Source of the DNA: Achromobacter sp. MYb9
Lineage (GTDB): Bacteria > Pseudomonadota > Gammaproteobacteria > Burkholderiales > Burkholderiaceae_B
Assembly (NCBI RefSeq): GCF_002975275.1
Contig: NZ_PCOQ01000032.1
Location: 1 to 62,818 of the forward strand
DNA: 62,818 nt
Direction of reading: 5' to 3'
Below, piece by piece: positions 52,317 to 60,885 of the stretch (position 1 is its first letter; each line of letters opens with the position of its first letter). The position numbers and the translations under genes are program-made. The notes beneath the pieces were generated by a model. It saw only the letters and a list, made by a program, of their open reading frames with translations. It made no database searches and had not been told where the DNA came from.

Positions 52317-52517
52317 ATGAGCAATTCCATGATTTTGCGCGGTTTGCTGCGCGCGGGCGCAGTGCTGATGCTGACCGCCACGCTGGCTGCATGCGGTGGC
52401 GACGATAGCGACGACAGCAAGCCCGACGACGGCGCCGGCACGCCCGGCAACGGCGGCACCGAAACGCCGGTGACGCCGCCCACACCGGCCAAGCCCGAAC
52501 TGCGTTGCGCGCCTTGA
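52317..52517 (+). CDS. Small Asp-rich lipoprotein
   Basis: This 66-residue protein has a signal peptide and lipobox (LRAGAVLMLTATLAACGG) and then an Asp-rich, Pro-rich stretch ending KPELRCAP. It shares that layout with the N-terminus of the preceding 668-residue lipoprotein (CGG, acidic run, TPPT/TPAKP) and may be a remnant of a longer duplicate or a tiny adaptor. It lies 20 bp after that gene and 35 bp before the phospholipase C gene, so it is probably in one transcript. I cannot assign a function. Confidence 0.55.
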   Translation: MSNSMILRGLLRAGAVLMLTATLAACGGDDSDDSKPDDGAGTPGNGGTETPVTPPTPAKPELRCAP

Positions 52518-52552
52518 GCCGCGCTTCTTCCAGAGACATAGGAAACGAAACC

Positions 52553-54724
52553 GTGAAGTCCGAAAAAGACCCGATCCACGCCGGCAAGCGCCGCTTTCTG
52601 CGCAACGCCGCGGCCTCCACCGCCGGCCTGACCGCGCTGTCGATGTTCCCGCCCGCCATCCGCCGCGCGCTGGCCATCCCGGCCAATAACCGCACCGGCA
52701 CGATCAACGACGTCGAGCACGTGATCATCCTGATGCAGGAAAACCGCTCGTTCGACATGTACTTCGGCACGTACAAGGGCGTGCGCGGTTTTGGCGACCG
52801 CATGACGATCCCGCTGCCGCAGAACCGGTCGGTCTGGGAACAGAGCAACGGCACGCGCGTGGTGATGCCGTATCACCTGGACAGTACGCAGGGCAACGCC
52901 CAGCGCGTGGCCGGCACGCCGCACGACTATATGGACGCGCAGATGGCGTGGGATGGCGGCCGCATGGACCAGTGGCCGCGCTACAAGCAGAACCAGTCCA
53001 TGGGCTACTACCGCCAGAAAGAGGTGGACTTCCAGTTTTCGCTGGCCGAAGCCTTCACGCTGTGCGATGCCTACCACTGTTCTACCCACGGCGGCACCAA
53101 CACCAACCGCCTGTTCCTGTGGACCGGCACCAACGATCCGCTGGCGCAGGGCAACGGCCCGTCGACCCGCAACCAGTGGGATAGCCTGGGCGCGTCCACC
53201 ACTGGCTGGACCTGGAAGACGTACCCGGAACGCCTGCAAGAGGCCGGCGTCAGCTGGAAGGTGTACCAGAACCTGCCCGAGAACTTCGGCGACAACTCGC
53301 TGGCCGGTTTCCAGCAATACCGCCGCGCCAACGAACAGGCGGGCAACGCGGCCAACGGATCCCCGTACCCGGCCTGGACGCCCAGCATGGATGCCGCCAA
53401 CCCCTTGTACAAGGGCACGGCCAACACCATGCCCGATGGCGGCTTCCTGCAAGCCCTGCGTGATGACGTCAACAATGGCACCTTGCCGCAAGTGTCGTGG
53501 ATCGTGGCGCCCGCCACGTATTCCGAACACCCCGGCCCGTCCAGCCCCGTCCAGGGCGCCTGGTATATCCAGGAAACGCTGGATGCGCTGACCTCGAACC
53601 CGGATGTGTGGAGCAAGACCGTCCTGTTGATCAACTTCGACGAAAACGACGGTTACTTCGACCATGTGCCGCCGCCCGCCGCTCCGTCGCTGACAAAGGA
53701 CGGTTCGATGATCGGCGCGTCTACCGTCAATACCGACCTGGAGCGCCACACGCACGCGTCGGCCCAGGACGCGGCCGATAACCGTGTGTACGGCCCCGGC
53801 CCGCGTGTGCCGATGTATGTAGTGTCGCCGTGGAGCCGTGGCGGCTGGGTCAATTCCCAGGCGTTCGACCACACGTCGGTGCTGCGTTTCCTGGAAGCCC
53901 GCTTTGGCGTGCCGGAAGACAACATCAGCCCGTGGCGGCGTGCCGTGCTGGGCGACCTGACGTCGGCCTTCAACTTCGCCACCCCCAACGACGAAAAGCT
54001 GCCTGACCTGAATACGCTGACGCGTGCCGGCGCCGACCAACTGCGCTCTGACCAGCAAGCGTTGACCGCCGTGCCGTTGCCGGACACGACGACGCAAGCC
54101 AAGCCGGTGCAGGAGAAGGGCTACCGCTACGCGCGCGCCTTGCCCTACGAGCTGCACACCAGCGGCCGCAGCCAGCCCAATACGGGCAATATGTGGCTGG
54201 TGTTCTCCAACACGGGCAAGCAGGCGGCGGTTTTCCACGTGTATGACCGCCTGCATCTGGACGATGCGCCGCGCCGCTATACGGTGGAACCGGACAAGCA
54301 GCTGGAAGGAAGTTGGGATACGGCGGCCGATGGCGGCAAGTACGATCTGTGGGTGTTGGGCCCCAACGGCTATCACCGCCATTTCGCGGGCGACCTGGCG
54401 CTGGCGCGCACCTCGCAGCTGGATCCCGAAATCCGCGTCTGCTATGACATCGCCAATGGCGACCTCTATGTCAGCTTCATCAATAGCGGCAAGGACGCGT
54501 GCACCTTCGAAGTCACCCCCAACGCGTACTACACCAATAACGAGCGTTGGACGCTGACCGTGCCGGCGGGCAGCAAGGTCGAACAACATTGGGCGCTGGA
54601 AGGCAGCGGCCACTGGTACGACTTCACGGCCCGCCTGTCCGAAGACCCGTCCTACCTGCGCCGCTTCGCCGGCCACGTTGAAACGGGCAAGACCTCCATC
54701 ACGGATCCGGCAATGGGCACCTGA
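52553..54724 (+). CDS. Phosphocholine-type phospholipase C (Tat-exported)
   Basis: This exported enzyme cleaves phosphatidylcholine and sphingomyelin headgroups. The 723-residue protein fits the PlcH/PlcN family: a Tat signal (HAGKRRFLRNAAASTAG), catalytic-domain hallmarks EHVIILMQENRSFDMYFGTY, TNTNRLFLWTGTNDP, PQVSWIVAPATYSEHPG and INFDENDGYFDHVPPP, and two C-terminal DUF756 domains (about 510-600, 610-705). The GTG at 52553 with AGGAAACG upstream gives a correct Tat N-terminus; starts further upstream overlap the small lipoprotein. In Pseudomonas such enzymes leave the cell by Tat then T2SS; the gsp genes next door suggest the same here. Haemolytic activity cannot be read from sequence. Confidence 0.92.
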   Translation: MKSEKDPIHAGKRRFLRNAAASTAGLTALSMFPPAIRRALAIPANNRTGTINDVEHVIILMQENRSFDMYFGTYKGVRGFGDRMTIPLPQNRSVWEQSNGTRVVMPYHLDSTQGNAQRVAGTPHDYMDAQMAWDGGRMDQWPRYKQNQSMGYYRQKEVDFQFSLAEAFTLCDAYHCSTHGGTNTNRLFLWTGTNDPLAQGNGPSTRNQWDSLGASTTGWTWKTYPERLQEAGVSWKVYQNLPENFGDNSLAGFQQYRRANEQAGNAANGSPYPAWTPSMDAANPLYKGTANTMPDGGFLQALRDDVNNGTLPQVSWIVAPATYSEHPGPSSPVQGAWYIQETLDALTSNPDVWSKTVLLINFDENDGYFDHVPPPAAPSLTKDGSMIGASTVNTDLERHTHASAQDAADNRVYGPGPRVPMYVVSPWSRGGWVNSQAFDHTSVLRFLEARFGVPEDNISPWRRAVLGDLTSAFNFATPNDEKLPDLNTLTRAGADQLRSDQQALTAVPLPDTTTQAKPVQEKGYRYARALPYELHTSGRSQPNTGNMWLVFSNTGKQAAVFHVYDRLHLDDAPRRYTVEPDKQLEGSWDTAADGGKYDLWVLGPNGYHRHFAGDLALARTSQLDPEIRVCYDIANGDLYVSFINSGKDACTFEVTPNAYYTNNERWTLTVPAGSKVEQHWALEGSGHWYDFTARLSEDPSYLRRFAGHVETGKTSITDPAMGT

Positions 54725-54727
54725 CGG

Positions 54728-55630
54728 TCAGGCGGCGGTTTGCGGTTCGCGCGCCCGGAATGCCGTGGCGCACGCCTCGCAGATCGCCGCCGTAATCCCT
54801 TGGCGCGCGTGTTCGCGCCGTTCCAGCATGCCGATGGCCCGCGAAAGCGGGCCTAAGTCTTCCGGCAGCGTCAATATCCGCAGTTCCGGGCTGTGCTGCC
54901 AATTGGACCCATTGATCAGCGGCAGCAGGGTCACGCCGACTTCCTGGCGCACCAATTCCACCAGCGTCTCGATGGCGTTGAGTTCCAGGAACTCGTTCAA
55001 CGGCACCGCCAGGCGCCGCAACAGACGGTCGATCTGCAGGCCCGTGCGCTGGGTGCGGTCGAACCGCAGGAAGGGGTTGTTCGCCAACACCTGGCGGGCG
55101 TCCTTGCCCGTGGCGGAAGCTGGGGCGATCACGACCAGTTGCTCTTCATATAGCGGGGTCCAGCGCGTGCTGGCCATCTTGCGTCCGGCTTCCACCAGGA
55201 ACGCGGCGTCCAGTTCACCGTCTTCGACCTTGCCGGCCAGCTCGCTGGCCTTGCCCGACAGGATGCGCACGTCCAGCTTCGGATGGGCCTTCTTCAGGCC
55301 CGACACGACCTTGGACAGGGTTCCCATGCACGACACGATGCTGCCCACCGACACGGCGCCCGCCAGTTCGCCAGGCACGGTGCGCGGCAACCTCATTCGG
55401 TCGTATAAATCCAGTAAATGCTTGATTTCAGGTAGCAATTCCCGCCCGGCTGCGTTAAGAATGGCGAGACGCCCGCTGCGGTCGAACAGTTCGCGGCCCA
55501 GTTCGGCCTCCAGCGAACGCATCTGGAAGCTGACGGCCGCCTGGGTCAGGGCGACCTGCTCGGCGGCTTCGGAAAAAGAGCCGTGGTGCGCAACGGCCAG
55601 GAAAGTGCGCAAAAACCGGATGGTGCTCAT
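54728..55630 (-). CDS. LysR-family transcriptional regulator
   Basis: The 300-residue protein has an N-terminal LysR helix-turn-helix (RFLRTFLAVAHHGSFSEAAE, TQAAVSFQMRSLEAELGREL) and a two-lobed effector domain. It diverges from the gamma-glutamyltransferase gene with 106 bp between starts and two AT-rich inverted repeats there, so it probably regulates that peptide-uptake operon. It converges on the phospholipase C gene with a 3-bp gap and no terminator between them, so antisense overlap of transcripts is likely. Confidence 0.87.
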   Translation of the reverse strand: MSTIRFLRTFLAVAHHGSFSEAAEQVALTQAAVSFQMRSLEAELGRELFDRSGRLAILNAAGRELLPEIKHLLDLYDRMRLPRTVPGELAGAVSVGSIVSCMGTLSKVVSGLKKAHPKLDVRILSGKASELAGKVEDGELDAAFLVEAGRKMASTRWTPLYEEQLVVIAPASATGKDARQVLANNPFLRFDRTQRTGLQIDRLLRRLAVPLNEFLELNAIETLVELVRQEVGVTLLPLINGSNWQHSPELRILTLPEDLGPLSRAIGMLERREHARQGITAAICEACATAFRAREPQTAA

Positions 55631-55641
55631 CGCTGCGACCC

Positions 55642-55683
55642 ATAAAAATTTCTTTTATGACGGAACAAAAAATCAAATTGATT
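55642..55683. promoter_or_regulatory. AT-rich divergent control region with two inverted repeats
   Basis: ATAAAA/TTTTAT (55642-55647 and 55653-55658) and AATCAA-A-TTGATT (55671-55683) are perfect 6-bp inverted repeats in the LysR/ggt gap. Either could be the LysR operator. Confidence 0.45.
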
Positions 55684-55736
55684 TAATTAGATCACGAGAG
55701 TACCTTCGCCTGCTTACCCGTTATGAGACAAGCCAC

Positions 55737-57365
55737 ATGAAATCCTTCGACTGGGGCAACCCGTATCCTTCCGTACGCATCCCGCTGTTCGCGCGCAACG
55801 TGGTCTCCACGTCGCATCCGCTGGCAGCCCAGGCGGGGCTGCGCATGCTGCTCAAGGGCGGCAATGCCGTGGACGCCGCCATCGCGGCCGCGGCCACGAT
55901 CGTCCTGGTCGAACCCGTGTCGTGCGGCCTGGGCGGCGATTGCTTCGCCATCGTCTGGGATGGCAAGGAACTGCATGGCTTGAACTCGTCGGGCGTGGCG
56001 CCCGCCGCCTGGAACACCGAATACTTCAAGGCCAAGTACGGCACGGGCCCGGACGGCCTGGCCATCCAGCCCAAGCGCGGCTGGGATGCCGTGACGGTGC
56101 CGGGCGTGGTGGCCGGCTGGGCGGCGTTGCACGAGAAGCTGGGCAAGCTGCCGTTCGAGCAACTGTTCGAACCCGCCATTGAAATCGCCGAGCGCGGCTA
56201 TGCCGTGCCGCCGGTGGTGGCGCACAAGTGGGCCGCCGCCGCGGACGAACTGAAGTCGCAGCCGGGCTACGCCCAGGCTTTCCTGCCCGAAGGCCGCGCG
56301 CCCAAGGTGGGCGAGCATTTCCGTTTCCCCGATGCCGCCAACACGCTGCGCCGCATCGCCGAATCCAAGGGCCGCGACTTCTATGAAGGCGAACTGGCCG
56401 AACGCATCGCCGCGTTCAGCAAGGAATGCGGCGGCGCAATGACGCTGGAAGACCTGCGCAATTACCGTCCGGACTGGGTCAAGCCCATTTCCAAGTCGTA
56501 CCGCGGCTACGAGCTGCACGAGATCCCGCCGAACGGGCAGGGCATTGCCGCGCTGATCGCGCTGGGCATCGTGGAACGCTTCGATATGTCGGACATCCCC
56601 GTGGATTCCGTGCAGTCGCAGCATATCCAGATCGAAGCCATGAAGCTGGCCTTCGCCGACCTGTACAAGTACGTGGCCGATCCGCGCGCCATGCAGGTCA
56701 CGCCCGAGCAAATGTTGTCGGATGCCTACCTCGACAGCCGCGCCAAGCTGATCCGCCTGGACCGGGCGACGCACGCCGAGGCGGGCCGCCCGCACGCCGG
56801 CGGCACCATCTACCTGACCGCCGCCGACGAGAACGGCATGATGATCTCGTTCATCCAGTCGAACTACATGGGTTTCGGGTCGGGCGTGGTCGTGCCGGGC
56901 ACCGGCATCAGCATGCAGAACCGTGGCGTGGGTTTCTCGATGGATCCCAAGTCGGCCAACGTGGTCGAAGGCGGCAAGCGCCCGTTCCACACCATCATCC
57001 CGGGTTTCCTGACGCGTGGCGGCAAGCCGGTCATGAGCTTCGGCGTGATGGGCGGCGACATGCAGCCCCAAGGCCACATGCAGACGGTCGTCCGCATGAT
57101 CGACTACCACCAGAACCCGCAGGCCGCCTGCTGCGCGCCGCGCTGGAAGGTCAACCGCGACTTCACGCTGGACATCGAGACCAACATGAAGGCGTCGACC
57201 ATTGCAGGCCTGAAAGACCTCGGGCATGCTTTGAAATCCGTTGACGATCCCTACATGGACTTCGGCGCCGGCCAGTTTATCTGGCGCATGTCCGAGAACG
57301 ACAACGAACTGGGTTACGTCGCCGCCAGCGACAGCCGTCGCGACGGCCAGGCGGTCGGCTTCTAA
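55737..57365 (+). CDS. ggt: Gamma-glutamyltransferase family protein
   Basis: The family hydrolyses gamma-glutamyl bonds, for example in glutathione, or transfers the group. The 542-residue precursor should self-cleave before the N-terminal nucleophile T357 (GGTIYLTAADENGMMIS), giving large and small subunits; substrate-loop residues NAVDAAIAAA and CGLGGDC are present. No signal peptide is seen, so unlike the E. coli enzyme it should act in the cytoplasm, on imported peptides. It begins at the ATG of MKSFDWGN (55737); the frame is open far upstream but antisense to LysR. It heads an operon with a peptide ABC importer. Confidence 0.9.
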   Translation: MKSFDWGNPYPSVRIPLFARNVVSTSHPLAAQAGLRMLLKGGNAVDAAIAAAATIVLVEPVSCGLGGDCFAIVWDGKELHGLNSSGVAPAAWNTEYFKAKYGTGPDGLAIQPKRGWDAVTVPGVVAGWAALHEKLGKLPFEQLFEPAIEIAERGYAVPPVVAHKWAAAADELKSQPGYAQAFLPEGRAPKVGEHFRFPDAANTLRRIAESKGRDFYEGELAERIAAFSKECGGAMTLEDLRNYRPDWVKPISKSYRGYELHEIPPNGQGIAALIALGIVERFDMSDIPVDSVQSQHIQIEAMKLAFADLYKYVADPRAMQVTPEQMLSDAYLDSRAKLIRLDRATHAEAGRPHAGGTIYLTAADENGMMISFIQSNYMGFGSGVVVPGTGISMQNRGVGFSMDPKSANVVEGGKRPFHTIIPGFLTRGGKPVMSFGVMGGDMQPQGHMQTVVRMIDYHQNPQAACCAPRWKVNRDFTLDIETNMKASTIAGLKDLGHALKSVDDPYMDFGAGQFIWRMSENDNELGYVAASDSRRDGQAVGF

Positions 57366-57400
57366 ACGTTAGGTTCGCAAGCAACAAGGGGAAAAACACA

Positions 57401-58915
57401 ATGAAACGCTTGACCATGACCTTCGGCGCCAGCTTGCTGGCGCTGGCCGCGGGGGCCGCGTGCGCCCAGAACATCCGGATCGGCCTGCAGGAAGACCCGG
57501 ACGTGCTGGACCCGCACCGCGCCCGCACGTACGTGGGCCGCATCGTGTTCACGTCGCTGTGCGACAAGCTGGTGGACATTGATCCCAAGCTGCATTTCGT
57601 GCCACAACTGGCCACGTCGTGGACGTTCAGCCCCGACAACAAGGTACTGACGTTCAAGCTGCGCGACGACGCGCTGTTCCATGACGGCTCGAAGTTCGAC
57701 GCCGCGGCCGCCAAGGCCAACCTGGAACGCGCGATGACGCTGCCGGACAGCCTGCGCAAGGGCGAACTGGGCTCGGTTGAAAAAGTGGACGCGCCCGACG
57801 CCACGACGCTGGTGCTGACCTTGAAGAAGCCGGACGCCACCTTGCTGGCGCAGCTGTCCGACCGCGCCGGCATGATGTTGTCGCCCAAGACCTTCACCGA
57901 CGCCGACGTGGCCGCCGTGGGCCGCAAGCCCGTGTGCTCGGGCCCGTACAAGTTTGTTGAACGCATCCAGAACGACCGCATCGTGCTGGAAAAATTCGAC
58001 CAGTACTACGGCGCCAAGGACTACGCGTTCAAGCGCATTACCTTCCTGCCGATCCCCGACACGACGGTGCGCCTGTCGAACCTGCGCGCGGGCGACCTGG
58101 ACATGCTTGAACGCCTGAACCCGTCCGACGCGCCGCAAGTCAAGACCGACGCCAGCCTGACGTTCGCCCCGGTGGCCGGCCTGGGCTTCCAGCAGTTCAT
58201 GTTCAACGTGGGCAACGGCAAGCGCGCCGAAGACAACCCGTTCAAGAACAAGCTGGTGCGCCAGGCGTTCCAGTACGCCATCGACCGCAACGCCATCAAC
58301 GAAGTGGCCGGCGGCGGCATCTTTGAACCGGCGCAGCAGCCGTTCCCGCCCGCAAGCCCTTATCACAGCGACAAATTTCCCGTCACCCAGCGCGACGTGG
58401 CGAAGTCCAAGGCGCTGCTGAAACAGGCCGGCATGGAACGCGTGAAGGCGGAACTGGTGTTCGGCAACAACACGACCACGTCGTCGATTGCCGAAATCGT
58501 GCAGGCGATGGCGTCCGAGGCGGGCTTTGACCTGTCGTTGCGTCCGACGGAATACGCGGCGCTGCAAAAGGAAGCGTCGGGCGGCAACTTCCAGGTCGTC
58601 ATGCTGGGTTGGTCGGGCCGGGTGGATCCGGACGGCAACATCCACGCCTTCGTGACGTGCAAGGGCGCGCTGAACGACGGCCACTACTGCAACCCGGAAG
58701 TGGACAAGCTGCTGAACGAAGCGCGCACCGTCCCTGACGAGACGCGCCGCAAGGCCATCTACGAGCAGGCAATGACCATCATCCAGGACGAGCTGCCCGG
58801 CGTGTACAACTACTACCAGCCGTGGCCCTTCGCGATGGGCAAGAAGGTCAAGGGCTTCACGCCGTACCCGGATGGCATGATCCGCCTGAAGGGCGTGACG
58901 TTCGCCCAGAAGTAA
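57401..58915 (+). CDS. gsiB: Peptide/glutathione ABC transporter substrate-binding protein
   Basis: This periplasmic family-5 (SBP_bac_5) binding protein is 504 residues long, with a signal peptide (FGASLLALAAGAACA, cut before QNIR). The mature start NIRIGLQEDPDVLDPHRART is the family opening, and DGSKFDAAAAKANLERAM and VRQAFQYAIDRNAIN are typical. AAGGGG precedes the ATG. It lies 35 bp after ggt and 136 bp before the permeases. Linkage to ggt suggests glutathione or gamma-glutamyl peptides, but dipeptides are possible. The symbol is by analogy. Confidence 0.87.
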   Translation: MKRLTMTFGASLLALAAGAACAQNIRIGLQEDPDVLDPHRARTYVGRIVFTSLCDKLVDIDPKLHFVPQLATSWTFSPDNKVLTFKLRDDALFHDGSKFDAAAAKANLERAMTLPDSLRKGELGSVEKVDAPDATTLVLTLKKPDATLLAQLSDRAGMMLSPKTFTDADVAAVGRKPVCSGPYKFVERIQNDRIVLEKFDQYYGAKDYAFKRITFLPIPDTTVRLSNLRAGDLDMLERLNPSDAPQVKTDASLTFAPVAGLGFQQFMFNVGNGKRAEDNPFKNKLVRQAFQYAIDRNAINEVAGGGIFEPAQQPFPPASPYHSDKFPVTQRDVAKSKALLKQAGMERVKAELVFGNNTTTSSIAEIVQAMASEAGFDLSLRPTEYAALQKEASGGNFQVVMLGWSGRVDPDGNIHAFVTCKGALNDGHYCNPEVDKLLNEARTVPDETRRKAIYEQAMTIIQDELPGVYNYYQPWPFAMGKKVKGFTPYPDGMIRLKGVTFAQK

Positions 58916-59051
58916 GGACGAGGCGCGGCGGCCCCAGGGCTGCCGCGCGCGTTGGACGCGGCAATGCGTCCTTTGGCTTTTCGCGGCGGACGCGCGCCAG
59001 GTGATGTTGGCCGGACGCCGTCCGCCGTTCCTGTTATACGGTTTTCCCCAC

Positions 59052-59996
59052 ATGCTTAAACTCATCTTGCGCCGCGTGATCGTCGCGATACCGACACTGA
59101 TACTGGTGTCGATGATCGTCTTCATGCTGCAAAAAATCCTGCCCGGCGACCCGGTGCTGACCCTGGCCGGCGAAGAGCGCGACCCGGCCGTCCTGGACTA
59201 TCTGCGCGACAAATACCGCCTGAACGACCCCTTGCCGATGCAGTACGCGGCATGGGCCGGGCAGGTGCTGCAAGGCGACCTGGGCAAGTCGCTGCGCACC
59301 GACGTGCCGGTCACGACGCTGATCGCGCAAAAGCTGCCGGTGACGTTGCAACTGGCCGCCATGGCGATGTTCTTTGCGCTGTTGATCGGCATTCCCATGG
59401 GGATCCTCGCCGCGGTGCGCAAGGGCAAGCCCATCGAAATGGGGGCGAACATCGCGGCGCTGTCGGGCATGTCGATACCCAACTTCTGGCTGGGCATCAT
59501 CCTGATCATGGTGGTGTCGGTGCAATGGAAGCTGCTGCCGGCATCGGGCTATGTGTCGCCCGCCGAAGATTTCTGGCTGTCGATCAAGACCATGCTGATG
59601 CCGTCGCTGGTGCTGTCCACGGCCATCGCCGCGTACCTGATGCGGCATACGCGTTCGTCGATGCTGGAAGCGTTGTCGGCCGACTATGTGCGCACGGCGC
59701 GCGCCAAGGGCGTGTCGCCGCGCCAGGTGGTGTTGCGCCACGCGCTGCGCAATGCCTTGATGCCGATCGTGACGCTGGTGACGCTGCTGTTTGGTGAATT
59801 GCTGGCCGGTGCGGTGCTGACGGAACAGGTCTTCACGATTCCGGGCTTTGGCAAGCTGGTGGTGGACGCGGTATTCACGCGTGACTACGCGGTGGTGCAG
59901 GGCGTGGTGCTCTGCGTGGCGGTGGGTTTCATCCTGATGAACCTGCTGGCCGACATCCTGTACATCCTGGTCAACCCCCGCCTGAGGCACTCATGA
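59052..59996 (+). CDS. gsiC: Peptide/glutathione ABC transporter permease
   Basis: The 314-residue DppB/GsiC-type permease has an N-terminal helix (MLKLILRRVIVAIPTLILVS), the LPGDP and LDYLRDKYRLNDPLPMQYAA periplasmic loop, and the EAA cytoplasmic loop (YVRTARAKGVSPRQVVLRHA) that docks on the ATPase. Six hydrophobic helices are visible. The ATG at 59052 begins the first helix; there is no good ribosome site, and a longer frame from 59001 is unlikely. Its stop overlaps the next start (ATGA). Confidence 0.9.
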   Translation: MLKLILRRVIVAIPTLILVSMIVFMLQKILPGDPVLTLAGEERDPAVLDYLRDKYRLNDPLPMQYAAWAGQVLQGDLGKSLRTDVPVTTLIAQKLPVTLQLAAMAMFFALLIGIPMGILAAVRKGKPIEMGANIAALSGMSIPNFWLGIILIMVVSVQWKLLPASGYVSPAEDFWLSIKTMLMPSLVLSTAIAAYLMRHTRSSMLEALSADYVRTARAKGVSPRQVVLRHALRNALMPIVTLVTLLFGELLAGAVLTEQVFTIPGFGKLVVDAVFTRDYAVVQGVVLCVAVGFILMNLLADILYILVNPRLRHS

Positions 59997-60880
59997 GCGC
60001 AACCACGACAACTCCGGCAACGGCCGCTGCCGTCACGCTGCCCCGCAGCCGCAACCGCGCCTGGGGAAAATTCAAACGCAATCACATCGCGATGCTGGGC
60101 CTGGCCATCGTGGCGTTCTTCGTGCTGCTAGCGGTGCTGGCGCCGTTCATCGCCAACCACGACCCCTTGCAGACCAGCTTCACCACCATCCGCAAGGCGC
60201 CGTCGGCGTCTTACTGGCTGGGCACGGACGAGCTGGGCCGCGATATTTTCAGCCGCATGGTCTATGGCGCCCGGGCGTCCTTGATGGCGGGCCTGGTGTC
60301 GGTGCTGATCGCCTTGGTGGTCGGGGTGCCGTTCGGCTTGGCCGCCGGCTACTTCGGCGGCTGGACGGACAGCATCATTTCGCGCGCCACGGAGGCGTTG
60401 CTGGCGATTCCGTTCCTGATCCTGGCCATCGCGCTGGCGGCCTTTCTGGGGCCCAGCCTGACGAACGCGATGATCGCCATCGGCGTGTCGGCCGCGCCCA
60501 AGTTCGTGCGCTTGACGCGCGGGCAGGTGCTGGCGGTCAAGAATGAAGACTATGTGCAAAGCGCTCGGGCGCTGGGCGCATCCGACTTGCGCATCATCGG
60601 CCGGCACGTGTTTCCCAACGTGATGCCGCCGCTGATCGTCCAGGCCACCATCACGATCGCTACCGCCATCATCGCGGAAGCCAGCCTGTCCTTTCTGGGC
60701 CTGGGATTGCAGCCGCCGACGCCGTCGTGGGGCTCGATGCTGAACACGGCCAAGAACTTCATGACCCAGGCGCCCTGGATGTCGATCTTCCCCGGATCGG
60801 CCATTTTCCTGGTGGTGCTGGGCTTCAATCTGCTGGGTGACGGGCTGCGCGACGCGCTCGATCCGCGTCAGGAAAAGTAA
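59993..60880 (+). CDS. gsiD: Peptide/glutathione ABC transporter permease
   Basis: The 295-residue DppC/GsiD-type permease pairs with the previous protein. It has the N-terminal cytoplasmic segment typical of OppC (WGKFKRNHIAMLGLAIVAFF), the HWLGTDELGRDIFSRM-like YWLGTDELGRDIFSRMVYGA loop, and the EAA motif DYVQSARALGASDLRIIGRH. The start overlaps gsiC by ATGA and its stop lies 5 bp before the ATPase gene. Confidence 0.92.
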   Translation: MSATTTTPATAAAVTLPRSRNRAWGKFKRNHIAMLGLAIVAFFVLLAVLAPFIANHDPLQTSFTTIRKAPSASYWLGTDELGRDIFSRMVYGARASLMAGLVSVLIALVVGVPFGLAAGYFGGWTDSIISRATEALLAIPFLILAIALAAFLGPSLTNAMIAIGVSAAPKFVRLTRGQVLAVKNEDYVQSARALGASDLRIIGRHVFPNVMPPLIVQATITIATAIIAEASLSFLGLGLQPPTPSWGSMLNTAKNFMTQAPWMSIFPGSAIFLVVLGFNLLGDGLRDALDPRQEK

Positions 60881-60885
60881 TCACT

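Noticed and set aside
54678..55736. Extended N-terminus of gamma-glutamyltransferase reaching back to 54678
   Set aside because: That stretch is antisense to a clear LysR gene and overlaps the phospholipase C end; the family N-terminus matches the ATG at 55737.
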